From: an uncultured bacterium
GTDB taxonomy: Bacteria > Cyanobacteriota > Vampirovibrionia > Gastranaerophilales > Gastranaerophilaceae
NCBI GenBank assembly: GCA_902783785.1
Contig: CACZSH010000046.1
Span: forward strand, 1 to 35,251
Length of the DNA: 35,251 nt
Direction: 5' to 3'
The notes below the pieces were generated by a model. The model was given only the letters and a program-made list of their open reading frames with translations. It was not told the origin of the DNA and ran no database searches. Of this stretch, positions 25,629 to 33,003 are shown in pieces (the stretch's first letter is position 1; every line of letters starts with the position of its first letter). Both the position numbers and the translations under genes were made by a program.

Positions 25629-26270
25629 ATGCAATATTTTGATTTAATTAATAAATGCTTAGTGGAACTAAATTATAAAAAAGTTAATGATTTTAGAGAA
25701 TTAATAAAGAATGATCATCTCAAAATAAAAAATATTTTAAATATAGTTAATGCAGAAATTTGTACTTCTGATGATTGGAATTTTTTATTACGAAAGGAAA
25801 ATTTAGAATTTCCTGCAAATACAAGCGAAATAAAAAATACTATTAACGGAAGAATAAAAACTCTATCAATTGATGATTCTATCTATCAGTTTAGTGATGA
25901 TTGTGAAAAATTTTTGTTTGACAGAACAAAAGACAAAAAATATTCTATTTTGAACGATATGTTATTATTACCTGTTTTTGATACTCAAAAAACAATAAAT
26001 ATTGTGTATTACACAAATAATTTTGTTAAATCATCAAGTGGTAATGACAAATTGCAAATGACGCTTTCTGATGATGAAACAGTTATTCCGGATCCGTTTG
26101 CAGAACCATTATTAATATACGGAACGTGCATGAAAATGAAAGCAAATTTGGAATACCCTAAATTTAATTATTGGAATGCTATGTACAATAAAGCATTGGC
26201 TAATTTACGTTCAAAATTATTAACTTCATCTTCTCAAATCCCGATGATTAAGCTAAGAGGTGAATTTTAA
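25629..26270 (+). CDS. Podoviral head-tail adaptor protein (gp4/gp11-like)
   Basis: 213 residues. MQYFDLINKCLVELNYKKVN, LEFPANTSEIKNTINGRIKT, VYYTNNFVKSSSGN and the end EPLLIYGTCMKMKANLEYPK are the running motifs of podoviral connector/adaptor proteins that dock below the portal ring. The start at 25629 follows AAAGGG; the open frame extends to TTG 25611, but that lacks a ribosome site. After it comes 127 bp with a hairpin and no gene. Confidence 0.7.
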   Translation: MQYFDLINKCLVELNYKKVNDFRELIKNDHLKIKNILNIVNAEICTSDDWNFLLRKENLEFPANTSEIKNTINGRIKTLSIDDSIYQFSDDCEKFLFDRTKDKKYSILNDMLLLPVFDTQKTINIVYYTNNFVKSSSGNDKLQMTLSDDETVIPDPFAEPLLIYGTCMKMKANLEYPKFNYWNAMYNKALANLRSKLLTSSSQIPMIKLRGEF

Positions 26271-26286
26271 AATTGGGCAAAAAGAA

Positions 26287-26309
26287 ACCGGCTGAAAAAT
26301 TCAACCGGT
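26287..26309. terminator. Hairpin after the adaptor gene
   Basis: Ten-base arms (ACCGGCTGAA with TTCAACCGGT) with one mismatch and a 3-base loop. A short T-tract follows on the plus side and a pyrimidine run on the minus side. It may be a weak terminator or attenuator between the head genes and TerS. Confidence 0.5.
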
Positions 26310-26397
26310 AGATTTTACACTAGCCGAAATATAAATAGCATAATTATAATAACTTTTTATTTTTTATGGTGCAAATATATTAAGAAAACTTAACATT

Positions 26398-26826
26398 ATG
26401 AATTTATCACAACAACAAAAAATATTTATAACCGAATATATAAAAACTTTAGATGCTGAAGCTGCCTTAAAAAAAGCGGGATATAAACAAAAAAATCTAA
26501 AAACTTTGGCTAATAAGCTATTAAATAATAAAAAAATAATTGAACAGATACGACTGCAGTTAAAATCTCAAATAGAATCACTGAGAGTTCATAAGGGATA
26601 TGTAATTCAGAAATTACTTCAAATAGCAGAATTTTCTTTGCAAGAAGAAGATATTTTAGACAAAGAAGGAATTCCGACAGGAAAGAAAAAACTAAGAGAT
26701 ACCTCTGCAGCTCTTAAAGCTTTAGAAAGTCTTTGTAAATATTTGGGATTTAATTCAAAAGATATTCAAGAAGGGTTTTCAACAAAAATTATTACTATAA
26801 GTAATCTAGATGATGAAAAAATTTAA
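26398..26826 (+). CDS. terS: Terminase small subunit
   Basis: 142 residues. An N-terminal helix-turn-helix (QQQKIFITEYIKTLDAEAAL, then KKAGY) as in Terminase_2-type small subunits, an oligomerisation helix in the middle (QLKSQIESLRVHKGYVIQKL), and a C-terminal part ending ITISNLDDEKI that would touch TerL. It recognises the packaging start site on concatemeric DNA. There is no strong ribosome site (weak AAGAAAAC). TerS and TerL are separated by four genes, unlike the usual adjacency. Confidence 0.75.
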   Translation: MNLSQQQKIFITEYIKTLDAEAALKKAGYKQKNLKTLANKLLNNKKIIEQIRLQLKSQIESLRVHKGYVIQKLLQIAEFSLQEEDILDKEGIPTGKKKLRDTSAALKALESLCKYLGFNSKDIQEGFSTKIITISNLDDEKI

Positions 26827-26837
26827 AGGAGAAATGA

Positions 26838-27194
26838 ATGAAAAAAACGGATAATTTAAAAGAAGAAGTTCTATTAAAAAACAAATCTATAGATGAATTA
26901 ATACGAATAAAAATGCAGGAAGAATTAAAAAATGCATTTAACAAACGAGTAGGAAAACAACCTAAAGTAATAATAAAAAATATCAAAGACGTTCCTGTTG
27001 ATAAAATTTTTACTAAAAAAACTGTATTTAAAGTTTTTAATAGGGATACTCAAGTGGAAACATTAATAAACGGAATTCAGGCAGAAGCTTTAATTGGAAT
27101 GCAAAATGACGTCAGAGAAAAATTTAAACGAAAAGAAACAGATATCTTTTCTACGGATACTCTTTTTGTTAAATTTGAAAGCTTTGAACTTTAG
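26838..27194 (+). CDS. Unknown protein in the phage-like block
   Basis: 118 residues, lysine-rich, no membrane segment. It begins with a charged helix and has VIIKNIKDVPVDKIFTKKT in the middle. I recognise no family. AAAGGAG precedes the ATG, and it follows TerS by 11 bp, so it is translated from the same message. It ends 3 bp from the stop of the convergent membrane gene. An accessory head or packaging protein is a guess. Confidence 0.65.
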   Translation: MKKTDNLKEEVLLKNKSIDELIRIKMQEELKNAFNKRVGKQPKVIIKNIKDVPVDKIFTKKTVFKVFNRDTQVETLINGIQAEALIGMQNDVREKFKRKETDIFSTDTLFVKFESFEL

Positions 27195-27197
27195 CGT

Positions 27198-27650
27198 TTA
27201 AATGAACACAGGAATTGTTGTGGCAAGTAATAAAGAAAGAAAAAGCAATAGAGATATAACTGCAAAAACTTTTTGTATATCTGCAAAATAAAAATGTTGT
27301 CTTCTTCTTTTTGAGTTTCTTATTGCAGTAAATTCCATAGTGTATGGTTGAACAGGGAGTTGTTTTTCAATTTCTTCAATAGCTTTAGATATTTTAATTT
27401 TAATCAAAAAATTGTATGCATCGATATTCAGCCACCACAACATGCTGATAAGGATTCCTATGAGAGAAAAAATTGCGCTTGCTGAAAATATTTTGCAAAT
27501 AACAAAATCTTTCATAAGAAATATTAAAACGAAAAGAGCAACTACAACTACTGTGTAAAATTTGTTAGTCATAAAGCTTCTGTCAACAAAGTTATCTTTA
27601 TGTTCTGAGTAGGTTTTGTATTGCTTAATGATTAAGTCTTCAGAATTCAT
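27198..27650 (-). CDS. RipA/8xMP-like octameric membrane protein
   Basis: 150 residues with four probable membrane helices in two pairs (KFYTVVVVALFVLIFLMKDF, IFSASAIFSLIGILISMLWW, and IQKVFAVISLLLFLSLLLA at the end). YKTYSEHKDNFVDRSFMTNKFY, ISMLWWLNIDAYNFLIKIKI and AIEEIEKQLPVQPYTMEF match the RipA-type (8xMP) family, known from Francisella and from mobile elements. Small membrane proteins of this sort (compare SLATT) are suspected effectors in phage defence, which is inference here. It is the only gene opposed to the operon and has a consensus promoter and an AGGAG ribosome site, hallmarks of a prophage moron. Confidence 0.7.
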   Translation of the reverse strand: MNSEDLIIKQYKTYSEHKDNFVDRSFMTNKFYTVVVVALFVLIFLMKDFVICKIFSASAIFSLIGILISMLWWLNIDAYNFLIKIKISKAIEEIEKQLPVQPYTMEFTAIRNSKRRRQHFYFADIQKVFAVISLLLFLSLLLATTIPVFI

Positions 27651-27672
27651 AGGAATCTCCTGTTTGTATTTG

Positions 27673-27702
27673 ATTATACGGTTAAGAAAGGAAAAATGTC
27701 AA
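27673..27702 (-). promoter_or_regulatory. Perfect-consensus sigma-70 promoter of the 8xMP-like gene
   Basis: Minus strand TTGACA (27702-27697), an 18-base spacer and TATAAT (27678-27673). All twelve bases match consensus, the best promoter in the window. Its -35 overlaps the start region of the divergent GNAT gene. Confidence 0.8.
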
Positions 27703-27705
27703 TAA

Positions 27706-28239
27706 ATGATTAAGTTTGCAAAAGTAATAATTAACAGAAATTTAAATGAATACAGAAATCTTCATTTTTTACCTGATATTTTTAAACTTCTAGTTAAATA
27801 TGAAAGATTTATGTTTGATGATTATTTTGCAGAAGAGGATTTATCAAAAGCTTTGTTTAAATTAATAGAAAATTCAGGACGATTCTTTTGGGTGATTTTG
27901 GATGGTGAGTCGAATGATTTTATGGGTTTTGCATATTTTGATAAATTCGTCGGATGTGAAAATAAAATTCATTCGGCGGAACTAAATACCTGTTTTTGCC
28001 GCAAATATTGGGGATATCCTGTGAGAGAAGCTGGTAGAAAATTTATTAAATTTAGTTTTAAAAAATATAATTTTCAGAAGATTAAAGCTTTAGTTTTTAA
28101 AGAAAATGTAGCTGTGAAAGGCTTATTAAGGACTTTAGGGTTTAAAAAAGAAGCCTGTTTAAAGGGAGAAACCTTAAAAAATAACAGGCTTCAAGATGTA
28201 GAAATATATTCAATTTTAAGGAGAGAAAAATGCAAGTAG
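27706..28239 (+). CDS. GNAT-family acetyltransferase in the phage-like block
   Basis: 177 residues. GNAT fold: MGFAYFDKF (beta-4), the CoA-binding region CRKYWGYPVREAGRKFIKFS, and RTLGFKKEACLKGETLKNN near the end as in RimJ/RimL-type enzymes. It would transfer acetyl from acetyl-CoA to an amine; the target is unknown. GNATs are found beside portal genes in several podoviruses, where they may modify host or virion proteins. Its end overlaps the portal start by 10 bases. A tiny frame (ATG 27696 to TAA 27713, five codons) with a good AAAGGA overlaps its ATG and may couple its translation. Confidence 0.75.
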   Translation: MIKFAKVIINRNLNEYRNLHFLPDIFKLLVKYERFMFDDYFAEEDLSKALFKLIENSGRFFWVILDGESNDFMGFAYFDKFVGCENKIHSAELNTCFCRKYWGYPVREAGRKFIKFSFKKYNFQKIKALVFKENVAVKGLLRTLGFKKEACLKGETLKNNRLQDVEIYSILRREKCK

Positions 28240-29879
28240 AAAAAATCGATTTAACAGCGCAAACAGATGATAAAGAAAATATTTATCTGGTAAAACAAAT
28301 TTCTAATATGTACGATGAATTTGAATCTGCAAGATCGTTACAATTATCAGATATAAGAATTGTCAGAGATGCTATATATTCAAAAAAACTTCCAAATGTG
28401 AATGATTGGAATACAAAGTTGGATTTGCCTGAAATATATGAACTTGCTCAAACGTTGAAAGCTCATATTAGTGAAAATTTATACTCTCATGCAGAGGGAA
28501 TGTTTGATGTTTCTGGTGTGACCCCTGAAACACAAATGCTTGCAAATAAACAAAAGGCAATGTTGGTAAATACGTTTGAACAAATGAATATAGAAAATGA
28601 GATTGAAAAAGTAATAGATTCTATTGTTGAAACTGGTGAGTGTACTCTTTTTGTTGGCTGGGAAACTCGATTAAAAAATATACGTCGAGCTAAAACAATA
28701 GAGGAAGAAATAATTTCTTTTGATAATAATAGCTTTGTTGTTGAAAATAAGATTGTTTACGACAATGCAAAAGTGAAACATATAAAATCTGAAGATTTTG
28801 TATTTGATGTTCAAAATAAAGATAATTGGGATAATTGTGCAAAAATTTATCGTACGTATTCAACTCTTGATGAAATAAAAAATAATACCTTAAATAATTA
28901 TTTAACAAAAGAAAAATTTGATAATTTAAAACAAATTTTGACTAATAAAAAATCAAAAGATACAGATAAAAGGGTTAATGGAAATAAACTTGAAATTCTT
29001 GAATTCTGGGGAGATATAGAATTAGAAAACGGAGAAATTCTTAAAAATTGGTTAGTCGTTGTTGCGGGACGCAAAGAGATAATTAGATTTGAAGCAAATC
29101 CTTTTGTTATAAATCCTTTTATACACGCAAATATAATTGAATCTCCCGCTACATTAAGGGGATTATCTCCATTAAGAGTAGCAATTATTCTAAGTAATAT
29201 TTCATCAACAATAATGAATAAACAATTAGATGCACTTTCTTTAATGATGAATCCTCCTTATCTTGCACCAAAAGGATGTTTTAAAGGTGAGCAAGAAGTA
29301 AAACCAGGTAAGATTATTGAATATGATTCAGCTTTAATGCCTCAAGCACCTATTCCGTTGAGTTTTGATAAAGCATTAAATGGTTGGGATTTCTTAAATT
29401 ATTTTAAAACGACAATAGAAAGTGCTACCGGTATATTTAAAAATATGGCTGGAAATATTCAATCTCAATCAAGAACGGCAACCGAAATAAATTATTCAGT
29501 AAGCGGACAATCCGCGAGATTAAATATGATGCTTGATGCTATAAGCAGAAAAATATTAATTCCAATGGTAGAAAAAACTGCAGAAATAATTGCAAATTTC
29601 AAAGTTGGAAAAGAAATAATTGGAATAAATGAAGGAGGTAGATATTTCTATATTGAAATAGATGATGCTGTAAGAGGCGCTCAATACATTTATCGATATG
29701 GTGATAGAAAAGCATCTATGGAAAGAAAATTGAGATTAAAAGAATTGTTTGAAGTTGTTAAATCTTTTGCAGAAGTTCCTTCATTGGCTCAACAAATAAA
29801 TTGGGTAGAATGCTTTAAATATGCATTGGAACAATATGGAATAGAAAATTCGAACAATTTTTTAACAATTGATGGATAG
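28230..29879 (+). CDS. Phage portal protein (podoviral type)
   Basis: 549 residues. A largely helical protein with the portal pattern: an N-terminal region with LDLPEIYELAQTLKAHISEN, a central beta region (VKHIKSEDFVFDVQNKDNW), ANIIESPATLRGLSPLRVAI, then the tunnel helix region with SQSRTATEINYSVSGQSARL. It forms the dodecameric ring at the capsid vertex through which DNA is packaged. AAGGAG precedes the ATG. It is directly upstream of TerL. Confidence 0.8.
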   Translation: MQVEKIDLTAQTDDKENIYLVKQISNMYDEFESARSLQLSDIRIVRDAIYSKKLPNVNDWNTKLDLPEIYELAQTLKAHISENLYSHAEGMFDVSGVTPETQMLANKQKAMLVNTFEQMNIENEIEKVIDSIVETGECTLFVGWETRLKNIRRAKTIEEEIISFDNNSFVVENKIVYDNAKVKHIKSEDFVFDVQNKDNWDNCAKIYRTYSTLDEIKNNTLNNYLTKEKFDNLKQILTNKKSKDTDKRVNGNKLEILEFWGDIELENGEILKNWLVVVAGRKEIIRFEANPFVINPFIHANIIESPATLRGLSPLRVAIILSNISSTIMNKQLDALSLMMNPPYLAPKGCFKGEQEVKPGKIIEYDSALMPQAPIPLSFDKALNGWDFLNYFKTTIESATGIFKNMAGNIQSQSRTATEINYSVSGQSARLNMMLDAISRKILIPMVEKTAEIIANFKVGKEIIGINEGGRYFYIEIDDAVRGAQYIYRYGDRKASMERKLRLKELFEVVKSFAEVPSLAQQINWVECFKYALEQYGIENSNNFLTIDG

Positions 29880-29890
29880 AAATGTAAATA

Positions 29891-29922
29891 GCGAAAGGAT
29901 TTATTTTTCTAGATCCTTTCGC
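29891..29922 (+). terminator. Hairpin between portal and TerL genes
   Basis: A perfect 10-bp stem (29891-29900 with 29913-29922, GCGAAAGGAT) and a 12-base loop, not followed by a T-run. The TerL ribosome site begins four bases after it, so it could tune TerL translation. Confidence 0.5.
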
Positions 29923-29935
29923 AAGGGTGGAGAAT

Positions 29936-31225
29936 ATGGGATACAAATTATTAAAATCTCAGCGGGAATTTTTAGAAATTCCTCATGATTACAGTATTGA
30001 TGTTGCAGTATATCAGGGTGGATTCGGTTCAGGTAAAACGTTTGCAGGTTCGTTACTTGGTATATTATTATGTTTAAAATTTGCAGGTATTAGAGGTCTT
30101 TGCGGAGCTCAAACTTATACTCTTGTTAGAGATACTACGCTTCAATCTTATTTTGAACATTTGGAAAATATGGGTTTTGTTTCAGGTATTGATTATGAAT
30201 GGTCAAGTTCTAATCAAAGTCTAAAATTTAAAAATGGTTCAGAGATATTGTTTAGACACTTTGATGAGCCGGATAAGCTAAAATCTTTAAACTTAGGATT
30301 TGTAGAAATTGAAGAAATGTCAGATGTCCCTTTTTCTACATTTAAGATGCTTCTTGCAAGATTAAGACAAACTAAAAAGAGGGATTGGAAAAATTTTCAG
30401 TATCGAATATTTGGTCATACAAATCCTGAATTAAATAAAGGCTGGGTTTATAAAACCTTTATAGAAAATCCAATGCCGAATTATCGTTTAATTTCAGCTC
30501 CTACTCATCAAAATATTTATTTACCTGAAGGATTTTGTGATGAACTTAAAAAATTATATGACGAAAAATATTATAATATATACGTTTTAGCACAAACAGG
30601 AGATTATGATTCAGGGCTTGTTGTAAAAGGTTTTAGCGATGATAATGTAAGAGAAATTATCTATCAGTCGGATTTAGATGTTCATATCACTTGTGATTTT
30701 AATGTTGATCCTATGAGTTGGATTCTTGCTCACAAAACAGAGGATAAAGTTTTTTTCTTTGATGAAATTGTAATGGAAAACACTACAACAGAAAGAGCTT
30801 GTGAGGAATTTGTAAGTAGATACCCTAATCATAAAAGCAAAATTATAATAAACGGTGATGCATCAGGTGATAACAGAAGTTGTACGAGTGAATTTACTAA
30901 TTACGTTATTATGAAAAAAACATTAGCGAAATTTGGTTATGAAACAGAGGTTAAAATAAGAGCATTTAATCCTCCTATCAAAAATCGGGTTGCCGCTTTT
31001 AATTCAAAGGTCCGTTCAACAGATGGTAAAGTTAGTATTTTTGTAGATAAAAAATGTAAAAAACTTTTATATAATATTTACAATTTAAAATATCAGGAAG
31101 GTTCATCCAGAATTGATATTCCGTCATTTCAGCAGATAAAAAGTGCAAAAGAATTAAAATTTTTAATGCATCCCTTTGATGCTGCATCTTACCTTGTTGA
31201 ATATTATTGGCCTATTACGTTATAA
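29936..31225 (+). CDS. terL: Terminase large subunit
   Basis: 429 residues; ATP-driven DNA packaging motor with nuclease. Walker A GGFGSGKT (28-35), Walker B FVEIEEMSD, coupling region FGHTNPE, then the RNase H-like nuclease with acidic residues in HITCDFNVDP, IINGDASGD and HPFDAASYLVEYY. All catalytic positions appear intact. The start at ATG 29936 fits the GTGGAG ribosome site; GTG 29927 is also in frame. The last 76-residue gene follows by 12 bp. Headful or cos packaging cannot be told from the sequence alone. Confidence 0.9.
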   Translation: MGYKLLKSQREFLEIPHDYSIDVAVYQGGFGSGKTFAGSLLGILLCLKFAGIRGLCGAQTYTLVRDTTLQSYFEHLENMGFVSGIDYEWSSSNQSLKFKNGSEILFRHFDEPDKLKSLNLGFVEIEEMSDVPFSTFKMLLARLRQTKKRDWKNFQYRIFGHTNPELNKGWVYKTFIENPMPNYRLISAPTHQNIYLPEGFCDELKKLYDEKYYNIYVLAQTGDYDSGLVVKGFSDDNVREIIYQSDLDVHITCDFNVDPMSWILAHKTEDKVFFFDEIVMENTTTERACEEFVSRYPNHKSKIIINGDASGDNRSCTSEFTNYVIMKKTLAKFGYETEVKIRAFNPPIKNRVAAFNSKVRSTDGKVSIFVDKKCKKLLYNIYNLKYQEGSSRIDIPSFQQIKSAKELKFLMHPFDAASYLVEYYWPITL

Positions 31226-31237
31226 AAAGGAGAAGAC

Positions 31238-31468
31238 ATGGAAACATTTGTTCAATATGCCCCGTTAATAGTTGTTATAATGGTATTTTTGATTCAGCAA
31301 AGAGTTGTAGTAACTCCGGAACAATTGGAGAAAAAACATAGAGAAATAATAGAAGACGTGGAAGAAAAATTTGCAACGTTAAATAGTGTAAAGGACTTAA
31401 AAGAGCAAGTATTTGAGATGAAGGAAAAAATTGACAGAATTTATGAATGTATTATTGCGGTTAAGTAA
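31238..31468 (+). CDS. Small single-helix membrane protein (holin/spanin-like)
   Basis: 76 residues: an N-terminal membrane helix (YAPLIVVIMVFLIQQ), then a charged coiled coil (EQLEKKHREIIEDVEEKFAT, ending DRIYECII). This shape is common in small phage lysis or virion-associated proteins at the end of a late operon. AAGGAG precedes the ATG. No family was assigned with confidence. The promoter of the next gene lies in its last codons. Confidence 0.6.
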   Translation: METFVQYAPLIVVIMVFLIQQRVVVTPEQLEKKHREIIEDVEEKFATLNSVKDLKEQVFEMKEKIDRIYECIIAVK

Positions 31469-31483
31469 AAATAATGTTATAAT
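31455..31483 (+). promoter_or_regulatory. Promoter of the GT-C/patatin operon, predicted leaderless
   Basis: TTGCGG (31455-31460), a 17-base spacer and a perfect TATAAT (31478-31483), with six bases to the ATG at 31490. There is no Shine-Dalgarno. Confidence 0.6.
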
Positions 31484-31489
31484 CGATTT

Positions 31490-33001
31490 ATGCATATAGT
31501 AAAAAATATAATATTTTATATATTTTTATTTTTAATATGTTTGAGTTTTGCATCACATGCTCTTGGCTATGATTATGATTTGTGGGCAAGATTAATTGTT
31601 GGAAAATCTGTTTTTCAAACAGGTCATCTTTTGATGCAAGATTTCTTATCGTATACTCCAACCCATGAGTGGATTGATCATGAATGGGGTGCAAGTGTAA
31701 TAATATATGCTTTCCAACATTGGTTTGGTTCTGCAGGAATTATTTGGTTGCAGGCGTTATTAACGTTTTTAATTTTTTATTTTACGTTCAAAGTTATTGA
31801 ACTAAATATTCCTGAGCATATTTCTAAATACAATATAGTATTTTACTTTTTTGCTATATACGTACTCCAGGATGTATTCTTTTATCCTGTAAGATGTCAT
31901 ATGTTTACGTTTATGTTTTTTGCGATGTTCTTGTATATATTGGAATATGTAAGAATAAGACAAAATTACAAAGTTTTGGCTATATTACCATTTTTAATGG
32001 TGCTGTGGAGTAATATTCATGGTGGAATGGTTGCCGGTATTGGATTGATGTTCATCTATGCTTTGGGTGAAGCATTAAATAAAAAAACATATAAATATTA
32101 TATTTATACTATAGTAGCAACAATCCCTGTATTGTTAATAAATCCTTATGGAATTAAGTATTTACAGTTTTTGTTAATGGCAAATACAATGGCAAGAAAA
32201 GATATTGTTGAATGGTGGGGTATTTTCTCTCCATATCATATGTATTCTTATTTTGCATTTAAATATTTTATGATGTTTATTCTTGGTTTGGAATGTGTAA
32301 AAGTATTTAAAGAAGGTTTTAATTATGCAAAAGCTGATAAAACGAAGTTCTTATTGATCTTGGTTACAACAGTTCTTGCAATACAACATTTGAAGCTAAT
32401 AAGATTTTTTGTAATAGTTGGTGTCGCCTTTGCATATGTTGACTTTTACTCTCTAATCAAAAATTTCTCTCTAACGAAATGGAAAAATTTGATAATTTAT
32501 ACTTTTTTAGCTCTATTTTGTTTCTCTCTTTTAAGAGTTGCAGATTATCGACCAAAAGTAAGTTTTGCTTTTCCTGTATTAGAAACAGAATTTGTAAAAG
32601 TTAATAATTTAAAAGGAAATATATTAGTAAATCTTGGTTTAGGCAGTTATGTTGCGTACAAGTTGTATCCAAATAATTTGATATATATGGATGGCAGATA
32701 TGAAGAAGTGTATTACGATGAAATGATTCCATTACTAAAGAAATTTCATTTAGTTCTTGATGGATGGGATGAAGTGTTAAAAAAATATCCGCCTGACGTA
32801 ATGATTTTAGAAAATGAGTATCCTATTATAGATAAGTTAATAGAGTCTAAAGATTGGCATGAAGCATATAGCGGTAAAAGATTTACTGTATTTGTTAATG
32901 ATAAATTAAAAAAAGAAAGCTATGAACAACCAACAATGAATTTTACGTATTATGAAAATTCAATTTTTGATACGAATATAGATTTTAGAAAGAAAAAATA
33001 A
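31490..33001 (+). CDS. GT-C-fold membrane protein, possible glycosyltransferase
   Basis: 503 residues, about ten membrane segments and a C-terminal soluble part of about 130 residues. The first loop reads YDYDLWARLIVGKSVFQTGH, then SYTPTHEWIDHEWGASVIIY. This D-x-W, ...WIDHEW pattern is seen in a widespread family of uncharacterised GT-C-like proteins of cyanobacteria and other envelope-rich bacteria. NPYGIKYL and YMDGRYEEVY are further conserved spots. Reaction unknown; transfer of a polyprenyl-linked sugar is the family expectation. It is in an operon with the patatin-like gene, whose ATG follows by 2 bp. Confidence 0.65.
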   Translation: MHIVKNIIFYIFLFLICLSFASHALGYDYDLWARLIVGKSVFQTGHLLMQDFLSYTPTHEWIDHEWGASVIIYAFQHWFGSAGIIWLQALLTFLIFYFTFKVIELNIPEHISKYNIVFYFFAIYVLQDVFFYPVRCHMFTFMFFAMFLYILEYVRIRQNYKVLAILPFLMVLWSNIHGGMVAGIGLMFIYALGEALNKKTYKYYIYTIVATIPVLLINPYGIKYLQFLLMANTMARKDIVEWWGIFSPYHMYSYFAFKYFMMFILGLECVKVFKEGFNYAKADKTKFLLILVTTVLAIQHLKLIRFFVIVGVAFAYVDFYSLIKNFSLTKWKNLIIYTFLALFCFSLLRVADYRPKVSFAFPVLETEFVKVNNLKGNILVNLGLGSYVAYKLYPNNLIYMDGRYEEVYYDEMIPLLKKFHLVLDGWDEVLKKYPPDVMILENEYPIIDKLIESKDWHEAYSGKRFTVFVNDKLKKESYEQPTMNFTYYENSIFDTNIDFRKKK

Positions 33002-33003
33002 TT

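Larger units (their letters stand above)
21017..31468 (+). mobile_element. Compact podovirus-like structural gene island
   Basis: Thirteen genes in one direction plus one opposed. They cover regulation (LuxR-type HTH), lysis (amidase, holin-like), head (coat, scaffold, portal), head completion (adaptor, tail hub) and packaging (TerS, TerL). All frames are open. Integrase, recombinase, repressor, replication, tailspike, tail needle and ejection genes are not present between the flanking genes. Module order is hub, coat, scaffold, adaptor, TerS, portal, TerL, roughly opposite to P22. No flanking direct repeats (att sites) were recognised by eye. The right boundary is placed at the last phage-type gene but could extend to the patatin gene. 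Confidence 0.8.
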
